Shown here piece by piece: positions 30,144 to 39,599 of a stretch of DNA of 64,000 nucleotides. A program made the position numbers and the translations under genes. This DNA comes from a virus, in IMG/VR virus record IMGVR_UViG_3300022891_000002, positions 1-64,000 of that record; one strand, given 5' to 3'. Every line of letters begins with the position of its first letter. Position 1 is the first letter of the stretch. The notes below the pieces were generated by a model. The model saw nothing but the letters and a program-made list of their open reading frames with translations. It was not told where the DNA came from and made no database searches.

Positions 30144-31772
30144 ATGGCAACAAATAACCGAAAAATAGAAAAGAAACTTCAATCAATAGATGAGCAAATA
30201 GAGTTCTTACTTAATCAACAGAAATATGTAAACGCTTCTAACTCGCTTTATCAGTTTCTCAAAGTTGGGTTTGAACATAAAGAAGTAAATGAGTTTAGAG
30301 ATAGTAGATTGGCTCAAGCTCTTTGTGAACATTTAGAAGCAGTAATGAGAGGAGAAATAAAAAGATTAATTATCAATATATCTCCTAGAACAATGAAGAC
30401 TCTGCTTACTGGAGTTTACTTTCCTGCTTATTGGTGGTTGAAGAAACCTCATCTTCAATTTATTTACTGTAGTTATACATTTGGAATTGCTAAGGTTTGT
30501 TCTCAAAAATTTAGAGGATTGGTTCAACATGATTTCTATAGAGATGTTCAAAATACTATGGAAAGTTTAGTAGATGACCCAATTACTCTTATTGAAAATA
30601 ATGAAAGTTTTCTACTAAATAATTATCAAGGAAGTAGAGATACAGTAGGTATTTCGGGAACTATCACTGGTAAAGGTGCGGACGTAATTATCTTAGATGA
30701 CCCGTTAAAAGCTAGTGAAGCTAAATCTAAGAAGGTTAACTCAAGAACTAACGAGTTTATTGGGGAAACTTTAATGTCTCGTTTTAATAGAACAAGTCAA
30801 GAAAAAGTTCTTATCTTGATTCAGCAAAGATTAAAAGAAGATGATACTTCTGGATTTTTAAGAGAGATGGGAGGATTTGATATTTTAGAACTTCCTCTTC
30901 TCTACACGGGAATGTCTAACTCTATTACTAAATTAGGCTTTAAAGATTGGAGAAAGAAACCAGGTGAAATCTTAGTTCCTGAGCTAGTAACAATGGATGA
31001 AGTAGCTCGAATGGAAATAGAGATGGGGTCACTTGAATTTGAGAGGCAATGTCAGCAAAACGTTAGAGCAGCAGCCGGAAATATTATATCTAGCAAACAT
31101 TTTAAAGAATATCAGAATGCTCCTCCTTATGAGTCTTATATCTTAGCAGCAGATTTAGCTGAGTCTATTGAGGAGGATGCGTGTTATACCGGGATAGTTA
31201 TTTTTGGTATCTATGAGAATAAGTATTATGTAGTAGAAGTAATAGAAAAGAAACTTAGATTTGAAGACCAACTATTAGAAGTAAAGAATCTACTAATTAA
31301 ATATCCATCTTGCAGACATAAGTTAGTAGAAAAGAAAAGTATGGGGCCTGCTTTGGTAGCTACATTATCTAAGGAATATCCGGGTTTTATTGCTCTTGAA
31401 CCTAAAGATTACGGTAATCAAAAAGAAGCTAGACTCAAAGCTACTATTCCAGCATTCAGAGATGGTAAGATTTATTTTCCTACTAAAGAGAGCTGTGAAA
31501 AGATTACTACTCTTAAAGACCAGCTAACTACTTTTCCTCTTTGTAGAAATGATGATGTGATGGATGCGTTCTGTTATGGAGTTCTTTGGTTGGAGAGGAA
31601 TGAAAGAGTTATTGACACTACTGAGGTTATGATGGAAATACCTGAACATATAAAAGAAAGAAGAAATATCTTTGCTGATACTTCCTCTCCTCGTCAGTCT
31701 ATTTTTGGTAGTAGATTAGGTAATCCTAGTTCTGATTTCGTAAAGTCTAATGGTATAGATATATTCTTTTAA
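30144..31772 (+). CDS. terL: Terminase large subunit
   Basis: A 542-residue DNA packaging motor. The ATPase half has a Walker A at residues 80-86 (SPRTMKT) and Walker B VIILDDP (181-187). The nuclease half has D337 in AADLAES and DDVMDA (470-475). It would cut concatemeric DNA and pump it into the prohead through the portal. The Walker A lacks the usual G before K (M84), which is unusual. TATAAG about 35 bases upstream may be its -10 box. The HU-like gene after it is on the other strand. The length is normal for the family. Confidence 0.9.
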   Translation: MATNNRKIEKKLQSIDEQIEFLLNQQKYVNASNSLYQFLKVGFEHKEVNEFRDSRLAQALCEHLEAVMRGEIKRLIINISPRTMKTLLTGVYFPAYWWLKKPHLQFIYCSYTFGIAKVCSQKFRGLVQHDFYRDVQNTMESLVDDPITLIENNESFLLNNYQGSRDTVGISGTITGKGADVIILDDPLKASEAKSKKVNSRTNEFIGETLMSRFNRTSQEKVLILIQQRLKEDDTSGFLREMGGFDILELPLLYTGMSNSITKLGFKDWRKKPGEILVPELVTMDEVARMEIEMGSLEFERQCQQNVRAAAGNIISSKHFKEYQNAPPYESYILAADLAESIEEDACYTGIVIFGIYENKYYVVEVIEKKLRFEDQLLEVKNLLIKYPSCRHKLVEKKSMGPALVATLSKEYPGFIALEPKDYGNQKEARLKATIPAFRDGKIYFPTKESCEKITTLKDQLTTFPLCRNDDVMDAFCYGVLWLERNERVIDTTEVMMEIPEHIKERRNIFADTSSPRQSIFGSRLGNPSSDFVKSNGIDIFF

Positions 31773-32123
31773 TTAGTCTACTGTTTTAAAGGAGGGTTCC
31801 TTGAATGTTCGTTTTCGCTCAATACATCTATGACGTAAAGCATCATTTAATCTAAGCTTAGGTCGGAAATAACTAGGAACTTCAAAGAAAGTATTTAGTC
31901 CAATATTCCTACGTTTAGTAGTTGGAACATCTTTAATACCAAGAACTCCTAGATGAGGTAGAGTAACTTCTTTACCTTCTTCTATATAAGCAACTACTAC
32001 TTCAAATACTACATCAAAGATTTTACTGGTGAGTACCTTAGATAGTAGAGTATTACCTTCTTCTTTGATTCGGCTTTGAATGCGTTCAATCAATTCTTCT
32101 TTCGTAACCTTTGGGATTTTCAT
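31773..32123 (-). CDS. HU/IHF-like DNA-binding protein
   Basis: A 116-residue protein starting MKIPKVTKEELIERIQ; a TTG five codons upstream is the alternative. It matches the HU/IHF fold: an N-terminal helical pair, then GKEVTLPHLGVLGIKDV, an Arg-rich arm (PTTKRRNIG) and a strand FFEVPSYFRPKLRLND. Such proteins bend DNA and help packaging, replication or transcription. It runs opposite to the virion genes on both sides, converging with terL and diverging from the MuF gene. Confidence 0.75.
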   Translation of the reverse strand: MKIPKVTKEELIERIQSRIKEEGNTLLSKVLTSKIFDVVFEVVVAYIEEGKEVTLPHLGVLGIKDVPTTKRRNIGLNTFFEVPSYFRPKLRLNDALRHRCIERKRTFKEPSFKTVD

Positions 32124-32180
32124 TCTTTGTTCTGTCAAGTAAATTCAATTATACTGACATTATAAGAACTAATATTATTT
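32124..32180. promoter_or_regulatory. Divergent promoter region
   Basis: Rightwards, TTGTTC and TATACT are separated by 17 bases, and the ATG of the MuF gene follows about 25 bases later. Leftwards, TATAAT occurs twice before the HU-like gene. The rightward leader is short and lacks a ribosome-binding site. Confidence 0.45.
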
Positions 32181-35100
32181 ATGGCAACTACCTTGATAAA
32201 AAAAACTAATCCGAAGACGGGTCTACCGACTAATACTAAAACCTTTTCGTCTCTAAGTACAAAGTATGTAGAGGAATTTGTCAGTAGAGTAGAGAGTAAA
32301 TTATATGACTTTAATAAAAGTTTCCTTACTCCTTATAAAAAGAAGTTAGATGAGTTAGATAGGTCAGTAATATCAGATATAGAAAAGAACTTATCTTCTC
32401 CAGCTCTTTTAGTTAAAAATCAGTTAGATGAGTTATGGAACTATCATTGGATGATAGGTCAAAAAGATGTCTTAAGTCTCGAAGGTAAGAAAATAAGTAA
32501 GGTAGCTAATTATTCTAGTGAGGTAGATAACTTAGTAACCTTTGCTACTCAAGATGATTTAGCTGTTAAAGGTCTTTGGGATGCAAAAGTAGAGAAGAGT
32601 ATACTAAGAGACTATGATAGACGAGTAATAAGACTTCAAAGAGACTTAACTAAAGCTACTGATATTAGTGATAGAAGTAATATATCTAATGAGTTAAAAG
32701 ACATTAGTAGAGAGTTAGATATATTTTTAGGTAAGGTACAGAACAGACAGTCTACGGCTACTAATAAACAATTTGCAACTATCGGTGTTAGAGTTCGTGA
32801 CTTACAAGAGACAGTAAGAGTAATGGAACTAAAGCTATCTAATACGTCTACTAATGTAACTAACGATATTGACATACTTAACTCATCTCAATTTGGCACT
32901 ATCTACCAAGATAAGAGAACTTTGTTATTAGGTCAGTCTTATTCAGGTGATTATAAGAAAGGTATTATCTCTAATATTAAGAAGTATTTTATAAGTAGTG
33001 AGGATACTAATAGGCTTAAGACTAGAGAACGTGACTTATTTACTCAACTAACTAGGAATACTATAAGTAATATAAGTAAAGAAGAATCTACTAGAGTTAA
33101 AACTTTAATTAGTAACAAAGATAGATTGTCTAATAAAGACAGGTCAGCAGCTCAAGCAGTAGATAACTTAGTTAAGTCTCTTAGTTACGGTAAAACTCTT
33201 AGTGATAAGAAGATATCTAACTTTATTAAAGGAGGTAATAACTTAGATAATTTAAGGTCAGTTACTCAAGGTACTATCTATGAAAATTCTACTAATCAGT
33301 TAATTAATGAACTAAGTAGTGGAGGTAAGAACGTCAAACCTATATTACAAGAGATAAAGAATAGAGAGAAATACCCGTTAGGAGATAATGTAGAGAGAGT
33401 TTATGATAGTAGGAGTGGTAGTTATAGAAGTATAGAAGATTTAGAAAGTTCTATTAGTAACATTTTTGGTATTCAGCGGATTAAACGCATTGCTGAAACA
33501 GAGATATCTCTTGCGTATAACTTAGGTAGATTAAAGAAATTAGAAGAGTTAGGTTATAAGAAGGTAAGAATAACTAATGAAGCTGAGAACAATAGTAATA
33601 GACAACAAGCTCTTAATGTATATGGAAGTTTAGCTAAAGCATATAGGTCAGACACTAATGAACGTTACTTACCTATGTTATGTACTCATTGTCTTAGTAG
33701 AAATAATCAAGTAATGGACATTAGCACTATTTATAGGAGCAAGGTAGATACTAAGTATGAAATAAATGGGAAGTATTCTGCTTTACCTCCTTTCCATGTA
33801 TCTTGCTGGTGTTATTTTGTTGGAGTTGAAGAGAGTAAGAGAGATAAAGAAGGAAGTTTAGTAAGTGAACTAGCCGAAACAATTAAGAACTCAGTAGTAG
33901 CAAATAGTTTAAGTGGGGAGACTACTACATCTAACGCTTTCTACAATGACCCTTTTATAAAGAAATTAGTAATTGCAGGAGTAGGACTACTTGGTGTAGG
34001 AGCAGCTTACTATGCTTACACAAAACTGGCAAGAAATAGAGTTCAAATACCTCTTAATTTAAGACCTAAGAAGAGTAGTGTTAGTAATGTAACTGAGGAA
34101 ACTCAAGAAGCTTTACTTAAGAACTTTGTAAATAACTTAGACAATACAGCAATGGTAGAAGTAGCAGAAGTCGCAGGTAAGTTACCTAAAGCATTCAGGA
34201 TACTTAGTAGTGCAGATGATTTAGCAGGAGCAGTAGATAACCAACTATCTCAGGAAGTTTACACACTATCTAATTCTACTCAAGCTACTCTTAATGAACT
34301 AATTGCAGATAACCCGGAGTATTTAAGTGTATTAGACTCTTTACTATCTTCTAAGAAATCTTATGAGTCTATAAGAGATAGAATTCTACAAAATAAACTA
34401 AAAGGTCAAGATTTAGATGAAGTGTACCAGACCTACTTAAATAGTAAACAAGAATATGAAGCTCAGTTAAGTAGATATTTACAAGCAACTAAAGATAAAA
34501 AATCTAACCTTATTGATTTAAGTTCAAATCTTAATGTAAGTGCAAGAGAAGTATTACTAGATAATAGAAGTAACTTACCTGAAGGAGCTAGTTTACAAAG
34601 TGCATTAGAGAATCTTAAGAGTAGGAAGTTAATAGATAGCAGTAATAAACAACTAAGAAGTATTGAAAAGAACCTCAACAAAGAGATAAGTAACATTAGT
34701 GACTTACAATCTAGAGAAAGTAGGTTAGTAGATACAAGGTTAGGAGGTAGAGATAGTAGAGCAAGAGCTGAACAACTAAGAAGTATTAAACCTAAGGTAC
34801 CTTCTACTAATACTAAGAATTTAGATGCAGTAGTTAGTAACGTTAATAGAATCAAACGAGACTTAAATGATAATCGTCTCAATATGGAAACTATTAGAAG
34901 TATTAGTAAGAAACGTTTAGATAGTTCTAGTGTTGCGGATAGAGCTTTACTAATAGATACTCAAAGACAGTATTACAGACAGATATTAACTGAGAAAGGA
35001 AGAGTAGTCAGTCAACTAAAGAGCATGAGTAACGTAGAAAGTCTTGAGAATTTTAGTAAGCTATATAGGTCAGAGATAAGTAATAAAGCTAAGACAGGTT

Positions 35101-35378
35101 ATCCATACAGTAGTGGGTTGTGGAAAGAAGCTGACATTAGTAAGTTAGACGAGACTTATAAAGAAGTGAGTAATGTACTTACTATCAAGAAGTCTTATGA
35201 GTCATATCTATCAGAATTAGACGATATGTTAGAGAAAATGAACAATTTTGAATCTGTAATTAGTTCAAATATTCAGTTTTCAAGTACAGGAAGTAGTGAT
35301 GAAACAAATAGAATAAACTTAAGAATAGAAAGATTACGCAAAATTCCCAGAATTGGATGTTTGAAACTATATGAGTGA
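32181..35378 (+). CDS. MuF/SPP1-gp7-type head protein, very long
   Basis: A 1,065-residue protein. Residues about 436-544 carry the MuF signature: RIAETE (436-441) and a Asn/Gly-rich helix, then CTHC (501-504) and PPFHVSCWC (536-544). MuF proteins are minor head components near the portal, and some are injected. They are usually 250-500 residues; this one adds a long coiled-coil N-terminus, a membrane-like segment near residue 595 (LVIAGVGLLGVGAAYYAY) and a long helical C-terminus. That build suggests a protein carried in the head and delivered into the host, which is inference. Its end overlaps the next gene. Confidence 0.8.
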   Translation: MATTLIKKTNPKTGLPTNTKTFSSLSTKYVEEFVSRVESKLYDFNKSFLTPYKKKLDELDRSVISDIEKNLSSPALLVKNQLDELWNYHWMIGQKDVLSLEGKKISKVANYSSEVDNLVTFATQDDLAVKGLWDAKVEKSILRDYDRRVIRLQRDLTKATDISDRSNISNELKDISRELDIFLGKVQNRQSTATNKQFATIGVRVRDLQETVRVMELKLSNTSTNVTNDIDILNSSQFGTIYQDKRTLLLGQSYSGDYKKGIISNIKKYFISSEDTNRLKTRERDLFTQLTRNTISNISKEESTRVKTLISNKDRLSNKDRSAAQAVDNLVKSLSYGKTLSDKKISNFIKGGNNLDNLRSVTQGTIYENSTNQLINELSSGGKNVKPILQEIKNREKYPLGDNVERVYDSRSGSYRSIEDLESSISNIFGIQRIKRIAETEISLAYNLGRLKKLEELGYKKVRITNEAENNSNRQQALNVYGSLAKAYRSDTNERYLPMLCTHCLSRNNQVMDISTIYRSKVDTKYEINGKYSALPPFHVSCWCYFVGVEESKRDKEGSLVSELAETIKNSVVANSLSGETTTSNAFYNDPFIKKLVIAGVGLLGVGAAYYAYTKLARNRVQIPLNLRPKKSSVSNVTEETQEALLKNFVNNLDNTAMVEVAEVAGKLPKAFRILSSADDLAGAVDNQLSQEVYTLSNSTQATLNELIADNPEYLSVLDSLLSSKKSYESIRDRILQNKLKGQDLDEVYQTYLNSKQEYEAQLSRYLQATKDKKSNLIDLSSNLNVSAREVLLDNRSNLPEGASLQSALENLKSRKLIDSSNKQLRSIEKNLNKEISNISDLQSRESRLVDTRLGGRDSRARAEQLRSIKPKVPSTNTKNLDAVVSNVNRIKRDLNDNRLNMETIRSISKKRLDSSSVADRALLIDTQRQYYRQILTEKGRVVSQLKSMSNVESLENFSKLYRSEISNKAKTGYPYSSGLWKEADISKLDETYKEVSNVLTIKKSYESYLSELDDMLEKMNNFESVISSNIQFSSTGSSDETNRINLRIERLRKIPRIGCLKLYE

Positions 35379-36516
35379 GATATATCTAACTAAAAGTAAA
35401 CTAGGTTCTATTACTTTTGCTAGTGAGATTAGTCCTAGAAAGATAAAGAAGAATATTAATGTCAAAGGATTTTTTAGGAAAGGTAGATTTGTTAGAGCCT
35501 TTAATAGAGAGCAAGATGTAAGAGAGAAAGTAGTTAAGGTTGCTGTTGTTAGTTTAGCTGTATTGGGAACTGCTTTAGGTGTTGGAGTGGCAAGTGCAGC
35601 TTTAACTAAAGTTCGATATAACAGAAATCTAGTTAACTTTGGTAAGAATATTGCTAAAGGTGGAATTGGTATTGAAGATATGAAAATTCCTTCAGGTGTT
35701 AAAAAAGTCCAAATTCCTAAACCTATTACTGACCCAAATAAAAAATCTATGACATTCTTTGTTGGGGGGATGAGTAAGTTTGAAGATGCCGAAGGAGATA
35801 AGTTTATGAAGTTGGTACGGTCTGCTTACGCTAAACAAGGTAGACCGATAGATAAGACTAATGAACTAATTCCTCTTTTTCACCAACATCAAGTAAAAAG
35901 AGATACTAAGTTTGGAATAGCTCAAGAAATAGCTGATGTATTTGAGAAAGCCACCGTAAAAGGATATAACAAAGACTCGGTTATTATGGCCAATGAGATT
36001 TATAAATGGCACAAGTTAAACCCAACTAAACCTATTAATATTGTTACGGCTAGTGCTGGAGGTTTTCAAGGTAGAGATATTCCACATATATTAGAAGCTG
36101 CGGGAGTAGATACAAAGAAATTAATGAAAGTGTTTTCTACTGCGAGTCCTGATTATGGATTAGTAGATGAAGTAGTACCTACATTAAAAGTTATGCACAA
36201 TGATGATTTATACTCTAAAACTATTCCGGGTATAAAAGACGGATTGCGACTGCCTTCTTTACATAGAGGAACTAGGTTTGTAGGTAAAGGGAACACTCCT
36301 GAATATAAAGATATGGTAGCTAGAAAGTGGATGTATGATGACGGAAACCAAGTAGTTAAAGAAAACGGAACTTTTGTAGCTGGTAAAAGATATAACTCTC
36401 CTTCTGATAAACAGATGCCTTTAATAGTTCACTTTGCTCCTGCCTATTTTAACGGAGAAACTAAGACATCTAAGAAAACTTTGCAATACCTACACAACTT
36501 TATGTTTAAGGATTAG
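35371..36516 (+). CDS. Alpha/beta-hydrolase-like protein with a membrane segment
   Basis: A 381-residue protein. Residues 11-18 (LGSITFAS) resemble the N-terminal tag of the glycine-zipper proteins. A hydrophobic segment lies at about 53-76. The catalytic part begins with MTFFVGGMS. A nucleophile elbow, NIVTASAGG, holds S228, and a late His (IVHFAPAYF) could complete a triad. This suggests a serine hydrolase such as a lipase or esterase. It overlaps the MuF gene by eight bases. Head placement and injection are possible; the substrate is unknown. Confidence 0.6.
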   Translation: MSEIYLTKSKLGSITFASEISPRKIKKNINVKGFFRKGRFVRAFNREQDVREKVVKVAVVSLAVLGTALGVGVASAALTKVRYNRNLVNFGKNIAKGGIGIEDMKIPSGVKKVQIPKPITDPNKKSMTFFVGGMSKFEDAEGDKFMKLVRSAYAKQGRPIDKTNELIPLFHQHQVKRDTKFGIAQEIADVFEKATVKGYNKDSVIMANEIYKWHKLNPTKPINIVTASAGGFQGRDIPHILEAAGVDTKKLMKVFSTASPDYGLVDEVVPTLKVMHNDDLYSKTIPGIKDGLRLPSLHRGTRFVGKGNTPEYKDMVARKWMYDDGNQVVKENGTFVAGKRYNSPSDKQMPLIVHFAPAYFNGETKTSKKTLQYLHNFMFKD

Positions 36517-36747
36517 TAGAGTAACTAAGTGAGTTTTAAGAGACAAAGAATATAGGTAAATAGATAGTTCAATTGTTTCTACTATTTGCAAGTATTGATT
36601 TATAGTTATATCTATTTTTCCATTCTCAATTTTACTCATCTCTGCTTGAGAGTAAGAGAGTATTTTACCTAACTCTATTTGACTTATCTTCCTACTTTCA
36701 CGATATTCTCTTAGCTGTTTACCAAATTCAATATTAGCTGGATACAT
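36490..36747 (-). CDS. XRE-type helix-turn-helix regulator
   Basis: An 85-residue protein. Residues 9-60 match the Cro/cI-like HTH: FGKQLREYRESRKISQIEL and ILSYSQAEMSKIENGK. Such proteins repress promoters. It is a single leftward gene inside the rightward virion block and converges on, and overlaps by 27 bases, the hydrolase gene. It may control the rightward promoter at about 36.8 kb, but no operator was identified. Confidence 0.8.
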   Translation of the reverse strand: MYPANIEFGKQLREYRESRKISQIELGKILSYSQAEMSKIENGKIDITINQYLQIVETIELSIYLYSLSLKTHLVTLLILKHKVV

Positions 36748-36839
36748 TATTCACCGAAAGAATTACTATTAATAACGAAAATAGTAACATACAATAAGTG
36801 ATATAACAAAAATATATTAATAAGCTAGAGAGGCGATTA

Positions 36840-37064
36840 ATGGCAGGTAAAAGATTAGTTCAAGCAGCAAAAATGGCGGGTACTGGAGCAGGAACGGGTT
36901 GGGCTGCTGGCTATGCTTTAGGTGGAAATAACGATAAAGTTCCAATGGTAGTTAAAGGTAAATTGAAGAAAGGAGGGAAAAAAGCTCCTACAATTCAAAG
37001 AAGTGCTGCTATCGGTGGTTTAGCTTTAGGTGCAGGGATAGGCCTACTTAAAAAGAAAAAGTAA
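36840..37064 (+). CDS. Small glycine-zipper protein
   Basis: A 74-residue very basic protein with GTGAGTGWAAGYALGG and GGLALGAGIGLLKKKK. Repeated GxxxG spacing suits a membrane-inserting helix pair. It has an AGAGAGG ribosome-binding site and overlaps the protease-like gene by one base. It belongs by composition to the glycine-zipper set at 45.6-51.5 kb. Confidence 0.65.
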   Translation: MAGKRLVQAAKMAGTGAGTGWAAGYALGGNNDKVPMVVKGKLKKGGKKAPTIQRSAAIGGLALGAGIGLLKKKK

Positions 37065-38272
37065 TGACGATAATTCATTTTAATACTGTTCCTAGCGCGT
37101 TAAAAGAAGTTGGTAATAGTGAAGACCCAAATGAAATAGTAAAAGAAGGTTTAATATTCTACTCTACTGAAGAGAACAATCCACATATAGATAGTAGAAA
37201 AAATAAACATAACTTTTCCCCTGATAAAATTAGACAGTTAGTAGAGAATACTAATAAACATTTCAATATCTCTGAGTGTGGAATTCCTGTATTAACAGAG
37301 CATAAAAAAGATGTTAATAATGTGGTAGGCTTCATAGAGTCTCCAATGGAAGCTAGAGTAATAGATGAAACTTATACGAAAGGAAATCCAAAACTCAAAC
37401 ATTTATTAGGAAGAGTTGGTGTATTCGTTAAAGATGTTATTATCAAAACTCCAGAAATAGTTGATAAGATGAGAAGAGGTCTTGCTAAAACTGTTTCTGC
37501 GGGTATTGATTTAGATTCTTTTTCTATTAAAGAACTTTCACTTGTAGCTTTACCAGCAATACCAAACGCAACTCTTTTTAGTTATCATGCTAATAAAGAA
37601 GCTAAGAAACCAAACATGAAGAAAATTAAAAATAAGAATTTGTTAGTATCGAAAGGATATAGTAAAGAAAGTAATTATGCTTTATCTCTTGAAGAAGCTC
37701 TTAATACTTCACAAAGTATTGAAGAACAAAGAGAAGAAGCAATGAAGATATTTACTGCATTTCTGGAAGTAGTTGAAGATGCTAATGAGATTGACCCAGA
37801 GGAAATGGCTTCAATGGGGATACAAGACCCGTCTGAACTTATCCAAGGAGCAATTGAGGATTTATCGAATATGTTAGCTGAGATGTTTGTTTCTGTTCCT
37901 GAACCAGAGACTCAACAACCAGCTCCCGTAACTCCTCAAAGACCAGGAATGCCAGCTAAAACAGCTAGGTACTCTTTTTCTCCCGAGTTAATTAAGTTTG
38001 CAGCTAATCCTTACGCGAAGAGTGGTAGAATGGCTGCTACTGTTCAAAGTAAGATTAATGATATGGCTACTGGTAAAGGTGCTGCTGGAGTTTATAGCAA
38101 AATAGGTAAAGCAATCAAAACTGTTAAAGCTAATCCTCTTAAAACTGGAGCTGCTCTGTTAGTGGCGAACCAAGTAAGAAAAACAGGGATGAAAGCTTTG
38201 AGTAACCGTAAAAAGAAATCTCAAAGTTTAGAAGGTAAACTATCTCGTGCAATTAAAACATTTAAAAACTAA
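37064..38272 (+). CDS. Prohead-protease-like protein with a glycine-zipper tail
   Basis: A 402-residue protein. Residues 70-170 follow the prohead protease pattern: VLTEH (H80), GRVGVF, a helix, TVSAGID (S145) and ELSLVALPAIPNA. These serine proteases mature the head by cleaving scaffold and capsid proteins. After residue 185 comes an acidic, scaffold-like region. The last 70 residues are a basic, Ala/Gly-rich module nearly repeated in the next gene (ANPLKTGAALL here; KNPGKAGLAMA there). Position before scaffold and capsid genes fits. Confidence 0.7.
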   Translation: MTIIHFNTVPSALKEVGNSEDPNEIVKEGLIFYSTEENNPHIDSRKNKHNFSPDKIRQLVENTNKHFNISECGIPVLTEHKKDVNNVVGFIESPMEARVIDETYTKGNPKLKHLLGRVGVFVKDVIIKTPEIVDKMRRGLAKTVSAGIDLDSFSIKELSLVALPAIPNATLFSYHANKEAKKPNMKKIKNKNLLVSKGYSKESNYALSLEEALNTSQSIEEQREEAMKIFTAFLEVVEDANEIDPEEMASMGIQDPSELIQGAIEDLSNMLAEMFVSVPEPETQQPAPVTPQRPGMPAKTARYSFSPELIKFAANPYAKSGRMAATVQSKINDMATGKGAAGVYSKIGKAIKTVKANPLKTGAALLVANQVRKTGMKALSNRKKKSQSLEGKLSRAIKTFKN

Positions 38273-38276
38273 AACT

Positions 38277-38546
38277 ATGAAGAAATCAATCAACTTTTCT
38301 ATTGCTCAAATGGCTTTAGATTCTGCTAAAAAAGGAGTCAAGAGAGCTAAACGTGTCGGCACAGTAATGGCTAAGAAAGGATTAAAGGCAATAGCTAAAA
38401 ATCCTGGTAAAGCGGGTCTTGCAATGGCTGGGTTGGCTACTGCTGGTGGTTTAGGAATGGCTGGGTTAAAAGCAATTGGTAATGCTCGTAAACCTAAAAG
38501 CTTGACTGACCGACTCAAAAATGCTTCTAAGAAGATGTTTAAATAA
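38277..38546 (+). CDS. Small basic glycine-zipper protein
   Basis: An 89-residue protein starting MKKSINFSIAQMALDSAKK. The start at 38277 is preferred to an in-frame GTG inside the upstream gene. The first residues resemble the tag of the 46-51 kb proteins. The rest (KNPGKAGLAMAGLATAGGL and NARKPKSLTDRLK) copies the C-terminal module of the protease-like protein. Probable packaged or membrane-active protein; inference only. Confidence 0.62.
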   Translation: MKKSINFSIAQMALDSAKKGVKRAKRVGTVMAKKGLKAIAKNPGKAGLAMAGLATAGGLGMAGLKAIGNARKPKSLTDRLKNASKKMFK

Positions 38547-38551
38547 CCAAT

Positions 38552-39580
38552 ATGAGTAGAGAACAAAGGCAAGAAGTATATGAGTTATATGACCAAATTT
38601 TAGAGGGTCTGGAATCTAACTACTCTAGTGGCGAGTTGGATGAAGATGATTATACGCGACTTAAAATCAAATCTTTGGCTGACTTAGAAACATCTTTAAT
38701 TGACTTAACAGGATTAAAAGAAAGTAAAATTAGTAACAATGAATCAAATTACAGTATGAACTACGCAAATTTCAATATGGCAGGTTATTTTGTTCCCGCT
38801 CTTGTAGAGTGTATTGAGCAAGATTATGATACTTTAGAAGATGGTTTAGCAGATATTCTCGAACAGACTGAGCTAACCGAACAGCAACTAAATAAAGTTC
38901 TAAGTGGTAAGTTGTTTCCACGTCCTGAGATGGTAGATATTCTCAATGAAATGTTTACTGCAACTTCTACTAACGACGAAAACGCTCTTTTGTTACAAGC
39001 TTACGCAGCAGTAGATAGAGGTGACTTGGAAGAGTCAGTGTTGCTTGAAGTAATGGGTGAAACTGAGGAAGATGACGACTTGGAAGACGAAGATGAGGAT
39101 GAAGAAGATAGCGAAGAAATAGAAGAAGATGAGGAAACTGACGAACCTCAAGAAGATGCTAAATATTCCTACATCAATGATGAAGTAGAATCTTTAAAAT
39201 CTAAAATTGCTAACTTTGAATTTAACTCTCAACTGCAAGAACGTGTATCTGAAGTAGCTACTTATGCTCAACGAGGTCTTCAAGAACATTGGCTTACTAA
39301 GTTTAAGCGGGATTTATATTTAGGTTCTGTTACTAAGTTAGAAGATATGGTGGCAAGCTTCTCTCAAAATGCAGAAAGTAATGGAGTAGATTTAGAAACT
39401 CATCTTTATGCTATTGAATTTGCACTTCAAGCTGATGAAGAAGCTAATGACCCCTCTGTTGATTTTTCTCGTTATGTAGGGGAAAGTCTAACTCCTGCTA
39501 ATGAAGTAGATGATGAATTGCTAAAACTTAATGTAGCTAATATGAAAGAACGTTTAGCTGCTCGCAAGAATAACCGATAA
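38552..39580 (+). CDS. Putative scaffold protein
   Basis: A 342-residue acidic protein. Residues about 175-205 are almost all Asp and Glu. A helical C-terminal half follows, ending in a basic patch. Acidic coiled-coil proteins between the protease and the capsid gene are usually scaffolds that shape the head and are then cleaved and lost. No signature motif exists, so the call rests on position and composition. Confidence 0.6.
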   Translation: MSREQRQEVYELYDQILEGLESNYSSGELDEDDYTRLKIKSLADLETSLIDLTGLKESKISNNESNYSMNYANFNMAGYFVPALVECIEQDYDTLEDGLADILEQTELTEQQLNKVLSGKLFPRPEMVDILNEMFTATSTNDENALLLQAYAAVDRGDLEESVLLEVMGETEEDDDLEDEDEDEEDSEEIEEDEETDEPQEDAKYSYINDEVESLKSKIANFEFNSQLQERVSEVATYAQRGLQEHWLTKFKRDLYLGSVTKLEDMVASFSQNAESNGVDLETHLYAIEFALQADEEANDPSVDFSRYVGESLTPANEVDDELLKLNVANMKERLAARKNNR

Positions 39581-39599
39581 TAAATATAGAGAATTAATT

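Noticed and set aside
34463-34882. Leftward 139-codon open frame inside the MuF gene
   Set aside because: Leu/Ser-rich shadow of the coiled-coil coding strand with no start site.
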